Positions 8,439 to 18,262 of a DNA stretch of 64,000 nt are shown here, in pieces. A model generated the notes under the pieces. That model saw nothing but the letters and a program-made list of their open reading frames with translations. It was not told where the DNA came from and searched no databases. Origin of the DNA: Paulinella micropora (lineage: Eukaryota; Cercozoa; Imbricatea; Euglyphida; Paulinellidae); the NCBI GenBank assembly GCA_019918135.1, contig WBZZ01000454.1:30442-94441 (forward strand), given 5' to 3'. The first letter of the stretch is position 1. Every line of letters starts with the position of its first letter. Made by a program: the position numbers and the translations under genes.

Positions 8439-9820
8439 AGTACGCCTTCGATGTCTGGCGTGCCCCCGTATCGCAGCTCACCAAGCTGGAGGCAGCAATG
8501 CTGCGCCCCATGAGGATGATTCTCGGCATCAGCCCTAAGACAAGCAAGTGGATTACACTCTTTCTGGCGCGCTCTTTGAGTGCGGAGCGTTTGCGGCGGG
8601 CGGCGCAACTGAAGTTCTATGGACGGCTGCGTGTTCTACCGGAGAAGCGATTTCCTGTCATCGCATCTCAAGTCAAATCCGACTGGACTGCGGAGGCCGA
8701 AGGCGCTATCAGGGACTCAATGGATCTACAACAAGGGCTTCAGGAGCTCCTAAATAGCTCAGAGAAGGACCTCGAGGGTTGGTGTTCGACTGTGGACAAG
8801 TGGGCCCTTCAGCAGGACGTCAAGATGGTGCAGCAACTGATGTGGGACAAGCGAGAGGCAGGCAGCGATCTTACTGATGGCCTGCGAGTCATCCTAAGAC
8901 AAGTCTTTGGAACTAAGGAGTTCCCAAGATGGGTAGCCCTTGATGATGCGCATTATAATCTGCTTCGGAGAAGGTTGCTCAGCTGCAACAACCGCCTTCG
9001 GTTGTACCGCAGCAAGTTGGTCAGTGGCATGTCCCCTCGCTGCTTCTGTTGTCATGATGATGTCAATGAGTCCCTTGCGCACTTCTTATGGGATTGCCCC
9101 ATGCATGAGGGGAGACGTAAGCAGCTGTTGCTGAGTATGCAGAGGCTCGGTGGCATGGCTGTGGGGGGTGCTGAGGGGGATGGAGGGAGTGAGGAGGGTG
9201 GTGAGGTCGTAGGCGGTGAGGTTGTGGTGGAGGATGTGTTGCTTGGGCGGGAGCGGGAGGGCTCTGTGCGGCAGGGTTGGGATGATATGTCGCCTGTGGA
9301 TCAATCACGATTGTTTTGTAAGCTTTTTCAGGGGAAGTCGCGCTTCCGCAGTAACTTTAGGCTTGCTGCGTTGTTAGGGGTTACAGCGTTGCGTCCCCCT
9401 CCAAAGTTGGATGTGTTGTTTGGATCATATGTGTCTGAGTGTTGGTCTGCTAGGGAGGGTAAAAGGGAGGAGCTTGGGGTGGATGATGGGGGTGAGGAGG
9501 TGATTGACCTCACTGAGGTTCCATCAGCTTCTGTCCCACCCTCTCCCCCAAGTGACGTTGATGTTGCGCGGCGCGGCCGTCCGCGCAGTGTGGACGTCCT
9601 GGCTAGAGAGAGGGGTTCGGGAGCGCAGCGTAGTGTCTCCGAGTTCTTCTCTTCAGCTAACACCCTCGCATCTAGCTCTTCATGCACTTCACAGCCCCCA
9701 TCTGCCCCTGCTGTTGCTGTTGCTGCTATGTCTGTTTGGTGTTCTGACAATGCGTTGGGATCGGCTGATCCCGGTGACCCAATGGAGGCACATGTCCAGG
9801 ATCTGGATCTGATGCTATAG
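8408..9820 (+). CDS. LINE copy A ORF, 3' part: C-terminal zinc-knuckle domain
   Basis: Overlaps the RT frame by 31 nt in -1; no ATG is needed if translation continues from upstream. A helical region (residues about 1-200) follows the RT. Then comes a cysteine-histidine motif, C-X2-C-X9-H-X4-C within RCFCCHDD to HFLWDC, of the kind found after RT in many LINEs. The last 200 residues are acidic and Ser/Pro-rich. The final codons (MEAHVQDLDLM) are encoded by the very bases that the SINE shares, and TAG lies about 12 bp before the tail. Confidence 0.8.
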   Translation: MLESTCGAKLKYAFDVWRAPVSQLTKLEAAMLRPMRMILGISPKTSKWITLFLARSLSAERLRRAAQLKFYGRLRVLPEKRFPVIASQVKSDWTAEAEGAIRDSMDLQQGLQELLNSSEKDLEGWCSTVDKWALQQDVKMVQQLMWDKREAGSDLTDGLRVILRQVFGTKEFPRWVALDDAHYNLLRRRLLSCNNRLRLYRSKLVSGMSPRCFCCHDDVNESLAHFLWDCPMHEGRRKQLLLSMQRLGGMAVGGAEGDGGSEEGGEVVGGEVVVEDVLLGREREGSVRQGWDDMSPVDQSRLFCKLFQGKSRFRSNFRLAALLGVTALRPPPKLDVLFGSYVSECWSAREGKREELGVDDGGEEVIDLTEVPSASVPPSPPSDVDVARRGRPRSVDVLARERGSGAQRSVSEFFSSANTLASSSSCTSQPPSAPAVAVAAMSVWCSDNALGSADPGDPMEAHVQDLDLML

Positions 9821-9832
9821 TCTGAGGAAGCC

Positions 9833-9868
<36 letters not shown>

Positions 9869-9879
9869 ATTATTATTCA

Positions 9880-9918
<39 letters not shown>

Positions 9919-9919
<1 letters not shown>

Positions 9920-10450
9920 CTTGGAGTGTTGACTGTGACATATTTGAGGGAAATCCCGATGAAAAAACCTAGTCACACTTGCTAAACAGAGTTCCAGCCC
10001 GATGTCCTCAAGGCGTTAAACTGTGACGCCAACTCATAACCCTTTGGTGGTAGATGCTGGGGAGGAGGGTCGTTGCGCGCGTAAAAGATCTTAAACTCTG
10101 CATATGCTGGTTGATAGCCCAGGACCCAGCAGACACCAGATTGTTATGGGTGGGGTTTCGATGCAGCTCTAGCAACCGCGCTTGGTGTATGCACTTGCAC
10201 ATTCGGTGACGTCTTGCAAGAGGTTGCTGGGACTGCGGAATAACCTCTTCTTAGTGCAGTCTTGCCCTCAGGAGCTCCATCGGCGGCCCCGATCATCAGG
10301 CGAGAGACTGACACGGGGGGGTGGAGGACCTCGAACAAGGGTATTGGAGGCTTATGTCCGTTGAGGATATGCCATTAGCTGCATCAGTACGCCTCAGATA
10401 TAGTATTATTATTATTAATATTATTATTATTATTATTATCATTATTATTT
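9919..10450 (+). mobile_element. 470-bp repeat, copy D with ATT tail
   Basis: Longest copy, starting CCTTGGAGTGTTGACTG immediately after the LINE tail and ending GATATAG plus an imperfect ATT tail (10404-10450). It differs from the other copies by scattered substitutions (for example CCTCTTCTTAG for CCTCGGCTTAG). Confidence 0.75.
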
Positions 10451-10623
10451 AGGGAGTACATAGGCCATCGGTCCTTTCCATGGGCTGATTGGTATAAAGC
10501 TCCTAGAGTAATGTTCTATGCCGTCACTTCCTTTATTCCACCGATTGGTGTGGAGACTTTCCTTATGGAATGGAGGACTGGATGCACATGGCCTTTTGGC
10601 TCAGCAATTGGCAGGAGATACAC

Positions 10624-10657
<34 letters not shown>
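10451..10657 (+). mobile_element. Orphan ATT-tailed repeat (about 172 bp plus tail)
   Basis: Begins AGGGAGTACATAGGCC and ends GGCAGGAGATACAC followed by ATT repeats, at a position between the 470-bp repeat tail and LINE copy B. It occurs once in the window. The tail type and location suggest a third non-autonomous family or a 5'-truncated different LINE. No coding potential is supported. Confidence 0.5.
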
Positions 10658-10658
<1 letters not shown>

Positions 10659-10976
10659 TGGAGGGGTGCACAAGATGGCACTCCATGGGAAGAGGAGGTG
10701 GTTGGGCCTCTCCCCACGAAGGTGACCGCTTGGGGAGGGCGGTCACCGGGATATGCGCAACTCTCAACCGGGCATTTACTCGGTAGGGGTTCGGCCAGGC
10801 AGGTTGTGGGGTTGTCTGTTGGATTGTTGGTTGGCTCGTTTTCTTGGCTGTTGGTTTGGGTCTGGTTTCCTGGTTAGCCCATTTTCGCCGAATTTCCTGC
10901 CGAGTAAATGCCTGGGGGCTTCCAGTTCCGGTTTGGTGATCTTGTTGAGGTGAGCATTCGGAGGAAACAGTACCGA

Positions 10977-11080
10977 GATGGGTTGAAGATAGGATTCACA
11001 TTGAGCCGAGATGGGGCCGAGTTGATATGTTCCAACTCGGCTCCATTTCGGCTTCATGTTAATCCTATCTTCATCCTATC
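10977..11080 (+). promoter_or_regulatory. Large hairpin in the LINE 5' UTR (copy B)
   Basis: Counterpart of the copy A hairpin. Here GGCCGAGTTG pairs perfectly with CAACTCGGCT, whereas copy A has a wobble pair at the same position, so base pairing is kept. Confidence 0.65.
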
Positions 11081-11650
11081 TGGGTTTTGTCTCCTCCCTA
11101 TCTTCGCTTCTTCGGGATTGCCTAACTGGAATACATGATGACGCGCACGTTGGAGAGGGGCTTCAGTCGGCTCCAATGCCTTGCCAGTGCCTTGCTGCAT
11201 TGCCGTGCCTTGCCCCATGCATTCACACCCTCCACCGTTGCATTTCTAACTGAGCAGCTTCGGCTGGGATTACTATACTTGTCTGTAAAGACCCTATAGG
11301 TACCGCTAGGTTCGCGCCTTCTATACCCACGTGGGGGAAGGAGTTTCAGCGGCACGCCGTCCGATCTGGCTCCACTCGGGGACACCCGTACCTCATGATG
11401 TGTATTGTTAGGAGCAGCTGAAAGTCCATAAGGCATGAGAGTAGAGGCGTTGGCGATGCGATGGAGAGTGTGTGTAGTGCCTGAGGCAGGTTCTGGCGAC
11501 GCTGGGGGTGCTGGCGGGCGCCGAAGGGCACGAAGCGACGCGGCAGCGTCCAGTGACACCGGCGGAAATGCGTGTAGTGTGTGTTGCAGATACCGCCGAT
11601 GCTATTTGCATGGGCGGGCGCTTTCCTCGGCGTAAAGAGGCGCGGCGGTG

Positions 11651-13330
11651 ATGGCCAGCGACATTGGCCGTCTACTACTCTCAATGGATTACAAATACGC
11701 GAAGCACGGAGCTACCACTATGGCCCTTATGGGACAAGGTAGAATCGCCGAAGACCTGGACAATCCCCGTGGGAATGCATCTTCGACGGGCTCTGGCCCG
11801 ATGGCCCAGGATGGGAGGATGAGGGCTCGCGTATATGACCGAATTCCTGAACCACGTGGAGAGGCTATCTTAGCTGCGCCTCATCCTTCCTCCCCAAACC
11901 TGGCACACGGGTCGGCGCTTCAACATAAGCCGAGCGGCGCTATATGGCAGATGGCACCGCCGCCTCGACAGTACCGGCGGGTAGATCGGTACGACAAGGA
12001 CGGGCGTAATCTGATTGTCTGGGGGCTCTCAGAACGCGCCAATCTACAGGAGATCGCCTCCAAAATGAGCGGTCTTGGTCTGGTGGTCCCGGTAATGGAG
12101 TGGCAAGGCCAGCGAATGTCGCGTCACCTGGAGCTGGTCTACGAGGACGATGACAGCAGGCAGACGGCGTTGCAGCAATTCAAACATCTCAAATTCTTCG
12201 GCAGAGGGGTCAATGTGGCCCTTGGGCGCAGGTTCAGGGACAGGGAACGTGTCCGAAGGCTTATTCGCATCCATCTGCGTGGGGAAGCGGCGGTCCGGAA
12301 GGAGGAAGCTGCGACGGGATATCGCGTCTTGCCTCTGCATGAAGAATGTGTCGATGATGTGCAGGTGGTGTCTTCAGAATTGGCTGCCGATGCACCTAAG
12401 TGTGTGTCTGAGTGTGCTGATGTGCATGTGGTGCCCCTGCATTCGGCGGCCAGTGCAGTGGGGGACCAACCTGCGCAAGCACCTGCAGAGGGGGGCAGCA
12501 CGAGGGCGGAAGCCAAGCGCGGCCGTCGGGTCCGGAAACGAGCCAAGAAGCACCGCTCCAAGCAGTTCGATACCGGCTTCAAGCTACTCGTCGCGAGTCA
12601 CAACTGGCAGGGTAAAACGGGATACGACAACGTAGGCACGGCGGAATGGGCATCATTCTACAAGCACGAGGGCTGGCTAGTCATCGGGGCTCAGGAGCAC
12701 CGCATGGGCAAGAAGCAACTTTCCAAATGCAGCCTGGATGGATTCCGGATTTTTGGAAAACCTGCGGAGGTCAGCGAGAAAAATCGCTGCAAGGGTGGGG
12801 TTCTATTCGCGGTGGCTAACTTCCTTGGTCCGCATTGCAACCTGGTGTCAGCCCCCGTCGACCACCGGCAGCAAGTGTGGCTGCGTATCGCCTCGGGTGT
12901 TACCGGCGCTCAGGATATCTATGTGGGCAACGGCTACTTTCCCCAGGAAACGCAGGAAGAAGAGTCGTCAGAGGCGTATGCGGCCTGGCAGGCAGCTATA
13001 GCTTTTTTTGGAGCCAAAGGTCTTGTGGTCACGGTGGCGGATGCCAACGCGAAGCTCGGGCCGGCATGCAGCCGAAAAGAGGAGGGCATCGTCGGTCAGC
13101 ACGGGGAGGTCGATGATAAGGGAGCACCGGTACGTTCGGAGAACGGCAAGAGACTCGCGGCTGTCCTCGTCGCTACGGGCCTGCGAAATCTGAGCGGCTT
13201 CTCGTGCCCAGTGGAAGGGTCCTACTGGTGGTCCCGGCGTGAGCAGCGCGGCATGGGCACAGCTCCTCGATTACATCTGCGCGTCGCCTGGCTTGGCATC
13301 TGGAGCAAAGTTCGGAGTATGCGAAGATGA
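11651..13330 (+). CDS. LINE copy B ORF, 5' part: RRM-like domain and APE endonuclease
   Basis: ATG at 11651, equivalent to 4721 in copy A. The domains are the same: RRM-like region beginning RNLIVWGL, basic linker, endonuclease with GAQEHR and ADANAKLG. A few substitutions separate it from copy A (for example Gly to Arg in VYDRIPEP). The frame again ends before the last endonuclease motif. Confidence 0.85.
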   Translation: MASDIGRLLLSMDYKYAKHGATTMALMGQGRIAEDLDNPRGNASSTGSGPMAQDGRMRARVYDRIPEPRGEAILAAPHPSSPNLAHGSALQHKPSGAIWQMAPPPRQYRRVDRYDKDGRNLIVWGLSERANLQEIASKMSGLGLVVPVMEWQGQRMSRHLELVYEDDDSRQTALQQFKHLKFFGRGVNVALGRRFRDRERVRRLIRIHLRGEAAVRKEEAATGYRVLPLHEECVDDVQVVSSELAADAPKCVSECADVHVVPLHSAASAVGDQPAQAPAEGGSTRAEAKRGRRVRKRAKKHRSKQFDTGFKLLVASHNWQGKTGYDNVGTAEWASFYKHEGWLVIGAQEHRMGKKQLSKCSLDGFRIFGKPAEVSEKNRCKGGVLFAVANFLGPHCNLVSAPVDHRQQVWLRIASGVTGAQDIYVGNGYFPQETQEEESSEAYAAWQAAIAFFGAKGLVVTVADANAKLGPACSRKEEGIVGQHGEVDDKGAPVRSENGKRLAAVLVATGLRNLSGFSCPVEGSYWWSRREQRGMGTAPRLHLRVAWLGIWSKVRSMRR

Positions 13331-14936
13331 TCTTGATACGGACCACAAGGCAGTATGGGCCGAACTGACGTGGAGCGGCCAGCGCCGGCCAAAGCGGGCT
13401 GCGAAACCTTACAGGTCCTTTCGTGTTGATAAGCTTATTGGTGCTGGTGTCTCGGGTAATGATCACGCTGCGAAGCAAGCGCTGGATTATCTACGCGACA
13501 AGTTCGATGACGTATTCCAGCATTGCCTACAGAAGCTTGGAGTGCACCAGCTGCCTGCGCTTGACCTATCGGGTGGTGCCGACAGCCAACGGGTGGTAGA
13601 TGACGTCACCGAGCGAGTGGCGCAGTCCTTCCGAATGGCGGCGCACCGGGTCCTTGGCTCCAGATGTATACGACCCCGTTTCACCAACAATTGGTTCGAC
13701 GGGGAGCTAAAGGAGCTCATTCAGCAGCGCCGGGAGGCCTACGCAGCATACAGGAGGGATGAATCGAATGCGGAAGCCCGTCTGAATTGGCTACGGCTCC
13801 GCAAGCAAATTCGGAAGGCAACTCGGGCCAAGAAGTCCGCCTCCTTCAAGCAAGTGCAGGAAGAAGCGGTCAAATGTCAACGCGAGCAATCCTCAAAGCG
13901 CTTTTGGCTACTCGCGAAGCGGCTTGGCGGGGCACGCAGAACGAAGGTCTCCGCGCCGGTGCAAAGGGAGGATGGCTCACTGGCGTGTACGCTGCCGGAA
14001 AAGGTCGCTCGGTGGGAGGAATTTCGGAAAAATTCGGTGAAGCCACGGGAAAATCCGGCAAGTGCGGCTGTTGTGGTGGAGTGCTGTGCAGAAGCAGGCT
14101 CGCTGGAGTGGGAGGAAGCCGAAGCTAAGCGGCAGTTCCACTGGAACGATCGCTTCAGAGATAAGGTGGCCCGGGCTATGAAGGAGCACGAAGTAGGTGA
14201 AGACACTTGCGAAGAGCTGGACAAGCCGCTCACGCAAGAGGAGGTCCTTGCAAGGCAACGTGCCCTGAATAACCACAAAGCTTGTGGCGAGGACAAAGTG
14301 AAGAACGAGATGCTCAAGTATGGCTGCGCCTACATCAATGGCTACTTAACGCAGTACTTCAACTGGATTCGAGAAGCCGAGAGGACTCCAAATGCTTGGG
14401 GCAAGGGAATCATCGTCAATATCCCCAAGGGTGGGGATCCTACGGATCCTGACAACTGGAGGGATATCTCGATTATTAGTTGCCTTGGTAAGCTGTATCT
14501 GTCCTTATTAGCTACTCGTCTAACGCTCTTCGTGGATGGCCCGGATAAGCTACGTCCAGAGCAGGGAGGCTTCCGCCCGGGGCGTCGCACTACGGATCAG
14601 GTCTTTACCCTTTGGCAGAGGTTGAAGGGGCGTCAGCAGCAGAAGCGAGAGTCGTATGTCCTGTTCGTCGATCTACGCAAGGCTTTCCCGTCTGTTTGGA
14701 GAGATGGTCTATTTGAGAGGCTCTGGAAGCTGGGTGTAAGGGGCAAGTTCTGGCGCATGCTACGCAGGTGCTACGAGCAGATTTCGTCGCAAGTGCTAGT
14801 TGATGGAGCACTCACCCCCGAAGTACTGGAGGGTGTAGGCGTCCAACAGGGGTCCCTCTCTCTCCCACACTCTTCAACGTCTTCATGGATGAGCTGTGTG
14901 ATCGGCTGGCGAGTGCCCTCAAGATCACGGATGTGA
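13239..14936 (+). pseudogene. LINE copy B ORF, middle part: reverse transcriptase broken by 1-bp deletion
   Basis: Carries the endonuclease end (LLDYICAS, TDH) and the first RT motifs (GGFRPGR, FVDLRKAF). Directly after GVQQGS the reading frame is lost, because this copy has GGGGTCCCTCTC where copy A has GGGGTCCCCTCTC. The rest of RT continues in another frame from about 14870. This copy therefore cannot make an intact RT. Confidence 0.9.
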
Positions 14937-15367
14937 AGCGGCTGAACGACATCAAGGCACTTCTATACGCGGACGACGTGGCCCTCATCGCTCACAGTCG
15001 CACCGAGCTCCAGAAGATGGTCAATGTTGTGGCCAAGTTCGCGGAAGATTACCGGCTGGAAGTCAACTTGAAGCCCGGCAAGACGGAAATCATGCCCATT
15101 TACACGTCGAGCAAGGCGAAACGACCAAGTATCAGGGAGCGAGGTGAGCCCGTGGTGTGGTTTCGCGGCCAGAAGCTTTGTGTCACCAGTCAGTACAAGT
15201 ACCTGGGAGTGGTTATCACCGACGACCTGAAGTGGAAGGAGCAGGCCCTGCGGGCTACGCGTGTCACTGAAGTCGCCACCGCAGGTTGGTACTCTTTGTG
15301 GTGTGCAGGTGAGACACAAGCTAGGTATCGTCTCATGTGCTGGAATCAACTTGTGGGGCCAAGCTGA
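14885..15367 (+). pseudogene. LINE copy B reverse transcriptase, 3' fragment
   Basis: Restores the original RT frame after the 1-bp deletion and contains the catalytic LYADDVAL motif and the thumb region. It ends at the same TGA as copy A (8438). Confidence 0.85.
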
Positions 15368-16749
15368 AGTACGCCTTCGATGTCTGGCGTGCCCCCGTAT
15401 CGCAGCTCACCAAGCTGGAGGCAGCAATGCTGCGCCCCATGAGGATGATTCTCGGCATCAGCCCTAAGACAAGCAAGTGGATTACACTCTTTCTGGCGCG
15501 CTCTTTGAGTGCGGAGCGTTTGCGGCGGGCGGCGCAACTGAAGTTCTATGGACGGCTGCGTGTTCTACCGGAGAAGCGATTTCCTGTCATCGCATCTCAA
15601 GTCAAATCCGACTGGACTGCGGAGGCCGAAGGCGCTATCAGGGACTCAATGGATCTACAACAAGGGCTTCAGGAGCTCCTAAATAGCTCAGAGAAGGACC
15701 TCGAGGGTTGGTGTTCGACTGTGGACAAGTGGGCCCTTCAGCAGGACGTCAAGATGGTGCAGCAACTGATGTGGGACAAGCGAGAGGCAGGCAGCGATCT
15801 TACTGATGGCCTGCGAGTCATCCTAAGACAAGTCTTTGGAACTAAGGAGTTCCCAAGATGGGTAGCCCTTGATGATGCGCATTATAATCTGCTTCGGAGA
15901 AGGTTGCTCAGCTGCAACAACCGCCTTCGGTTGTACCGCAGCAAGTTGGTCAGTGGCATGTCCCCTCGCTGCTTCTGTTGTCATGATGATGTCAATGAGT
16001 CCCTTGCGCACTTCTTATGGGATTGCCCCATGCATGAGGGGAGACGTAAGCAGCTGTTGCTGAGTATGCAGAGGCTCGGTGGCATGGCTGTGGGGGGTGC
16101 TGAGGGGGATGGAGGGAGTGAGGAGGGTGGTGAGGTCGTAGGCGGTGAGGTTGTGGTGGAGGATGTGTTGCTTGGGCGGGAGCGGGAGGGCTCTGTGCGG
16201 CAGGGTTGGGATGATATGTCGCCTGTGGATCAATCACGATTGTTTTGTAAGCTTTTTCAGGGGAAGTCGCGCTTCCGCAGTAACTTTAGGCTTGCTGCGT
16301 TGTTAGGGGTTACAGCGTTGCGTCCCCCTCCAAAGTTGGATGTGTCGTTTGGATCATATGTGTCTGAGTGTTGGTCTGCTAGGGAGGGTAAAAGGGAGGA
16401 GCTTGGGGTGGAGGATGGGGGCGAGGAGGTGATTGACCTCACTGAGGTTCCATCAGCTTCTGTCCCACCCTCTCCCCCAAGTGACGTTGATGTTGCGCGG
16501 CGCGGCCGTCCGCGCAGTGTGGACGTCCTGGCTAGAGAGAGGGGTTCGGGAGCGCAGCGTAGTGTCTCCGAGTTCTTCTCTTCAGCTAACACCCTCGCAT
16601 CTAGCTCTTCATGCACTTCACAGCCCCCATCTGCCCCTGCTGTTGCTGTTGCTGCTATGTCTGTTTGGTGTTCTGACAATGCGTTGGGATCGGCTGATCC
16701 CGGCGACCCAATGGAGGCACATGTCCAGGATCTGGATCTGATGCTATAG
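15337..16749 (+). CDS. LINE copy B ORF, 3' part: C-terminal zinc-knuckle domain
   Basis: Same as 8408-9820 of copy A: post-RT helices, C-X2-C-X9-H-X4-C knuckle and acidic Ser/Pro-rich tail ending MEAHVQDLDLML. Entered by the same -1 frame change. Few substitutions relative to copy A. Confidence 0.8.
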   Translation: MLESTCGAKLKYAFDVWRAPVSQLTKLEAAMLRPMRMILGISPKTSKWITLFLARSLSAERLRRAAQLKFYGRLRVLPEKRFPVIASQVKSDWTAEAEGAIRDSMDLQQGLQELLNSSEKDLEGWCSTVDKWALQQDVKMVQQLMWDKREAGSDLTDGLRVILRQVFGTKEFPRWVALDDAHYNLLRRRLLSCNNRLRLYRSKLVSGMSPRCFCCHDDVNESLAHFLWDCPMHEGRRKQLLLSMQRLGGMAVGGAEGDGGSEEGGEVVGGEVVVEDVLLGREREGSVRQGWDDMSPVDQSRLFCKLFQGKSRFRSNFRLAALLGVTALRPPPKLDVSFGSYVSECWSAREGKREELGVEDGGEEVIDLTEVPSASVPPSPPSDVDVARRGRPRSVDVLARERGSGAQRSVSEFFSSANTLASSSSCTSQPPSAPAVAVAAMSVWCSDNALGSADPGDPMEAHVQDLDLML

Positions 16750-16761
16750 TCTGAGGAAGCC

Positions 16762-16804
<43 letters not shown>

Positions 16805-17000
16805 GGACACCGTGATAGCCCAGTGGTCAAGTTCTACCATCTGGGCCCTGTCGCCAGTTCGATTCCCGTCGGTGCCACCAGTATTTTCATTGAACATACC
16901 GGTCCGTCTGGAAGTGTTGGAACTGCCCTTGCGGGGGTGTCATTAGAGCCTATCGTCAATTCTTCGTACTCCCCTCACGGGTGAGACGATGGAGGCGCAT
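16805..17000 (+). mobile_element. tRNA-derived SINE copy 7, 3'-truncated, single 35-bp unit
   Basis: Inserted directly after the tail of LINE copy B. It has boxes A and B but only one 35-bp unit. It stops at GATGGAGGCGCAT, where the sequence switches to GAATAATAATAAC, so the last 40 bp and the tail are lost. Confidence 0.8.
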
Positions 17001-17780
17001 GAATAATAATAACTTTAAACAAGTCAGTCATAATAATAATAAATAAGCTCAAATAATGTCCAAATTCGTTATCTAAAAGCTAGTTACTCATATCGTCGCG
17101 AGTCTCTGTATGGAAATTCAGATGCAAGCCTGATAGCTCGTCTTTTGTCCTGTGTTTTTTTTTTTGTTTTTTTTTGGTTTTTTTTTTGGATCTAGTAGTA
17201 GTAGTAGTTTAATAGGAAAGCAATCTAGTCTGATCTGGCAATTTGCTACTACTACTCAGACACCAGCCACCTTATTTTTGTTTTAGGTTGCACCTTTAGC
17301 TTGTTTCTACATGGTTTTTTCCTTACTACTACTACTACTATGAGTGTGAGGCGAGCAAACAGTGAGCCATAATTCACACTCGAAATAAAAAGTGAGGCAG
17401 CATGGCTGACCCATCGAAACCAGTGAAACCTACTCCATCGAGTGACGAAATGTCATTCGACTTGAAAAAAAACATTTGCTAACCTCGCTCCTAGACCTCG
17501 AGCTGAACTAGCTATAGCTCATGATCATGATCATGATCAATTGCAATGCAATGTTACTCTTTTGCAATTGACAATATTAATTTTGCAAAAATCAAGTTCC
17601 GACAAACATTCAAGGTCTCAAACAAGATCACTGCCCTAATCTTGACTGCAGTGGGGAGTGCTAACGTGGACAACAACATGACGTCCTGGGTAACAAAAAT
17701 TGGAAATGAACTGAAAATCAAGACGCAAGTAGTAGGCGAGACCAATAGCACACTATATGACCGGATAGCTATACTAGGTT
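17001..17780. other. AT-rich spacer with simple repeats
   Basis: Contains T-rich tracts (17154-17188), TAG/TAC trinucleotide runs (17193-17210, 17323-17340) and a short TGATCATGATCATGATC run near 17520. A 90-codon ORF starts at 17546 but runs into the palindromic repeat field and has no recognisable domain; I do not call it a gene. Confidence 0.6.
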
Positions 17781-18262
17781 CAATTCATGCATTGAAAAAT
17801 TTTCAATGCATGCATTAAAAAAATTTCAATACATACATTGAAATTTCAATGCATGCATTGAAATTTCAATGCATTGAAAAATTTTCAATGCTTTTTCAAT
17901 GCACGCATCTAATTGCATCAGAGTTTTTCAATGCATGCATTGAAATTTTGAGTCATGCATGGATGTTAACGTTAGCAATGCATCCTAGTTAACGGGCCTA
18001 GTTAACATGCTAGGGGTTCAATAAAAATACAGGAGTCTGGAGTCAACGATTTCAATGCATGCATTTAAATGATTTTCAATGCATGCATTGAAATTTCAAT
18101 GTATCATGCATTGAAATTTCAGTGCATCATGCATTGAAATTTCAACGCATGCATTAAAAAAAATTCAATGCCTGCATTGAATTATTTTCAATGCATGCGT
18201 TGAAATATAAAAGTAAATTTCCAATGCATGCTTTGAGATTTCAATGCATGCATCGAAAAGTA
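17781..18262. repeat. Field of ATGCAT-centred palindromic repeats
   Basis: About a dozen copies or half-copies of a palindrome with core TTTCAATGCATGCATTGAAA. Complete examples are near 17845-17864, 17925-17945 and 18072-18093, and spacing between them is irregular. Each unit is its own inverted repeat, so the DNA could form cruciforms or bind a dimeric protein. No gene is present. Confidence 0.85.

Larger units (their letters stand above)
3728..9918 (+). mobile_element. Full-length LINE copy A (6.1 kb) with ATT tail
   Basis: The non-LTR retrotransposon starts CTGGAGGGGTGCACAAG and ends with GAGGAAGCC followed by a compound ATT/CAATT tail (9833-9918). It comprises a 1-kb 5' UTR, an ORF set encoding an RRM-like N-terminus, APE endonuclease, reverse transcriptase and zinc knuckle, and a 3' UTR of only about 12 bp. 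Both sides abut ATT arrays. Copy B at 10658 is almost identical, so amplification is recent. No classical poly(A) tail is present. Confidence 0.9.
10658..16804 (+). mobile_element. Full-length LINE copy B (6.1 kb) with ATT tail
   Basis: Same boundaries and layout as copy A, with only scattered single-base differences over 6.1 kb and the same two frame changes. It has an additional private 1-bp deletion in the reverse transcriptase (near 14853). The flanks differ from those of copy A, so it is a separate insertion rather than simply half of a tandem duplication, although duplication with later insertions is not excluded. The ATT tail is 16762-16804. Confidence 0.9.

Noticed and set aside
3728..16761. 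The two LINEs as a simple tandem duplication
   Set aside because: The sequences before the two 5' ends are different (SINE tail versus the orphan repeat), and both tails differ, so independent insertion is more likely, although not proven.
17546..17818. 90-codon ORF in the AT-rich spacer
   Set aside because: It ends within the palindromic repeat field and has no recognisable domain; chance ORF length is plausible.
17781..18262. CRISPR-like array
   Set aside because: Units are palindromic with irregular spacing and no uniform unique spacers; the context is eukaryotic.
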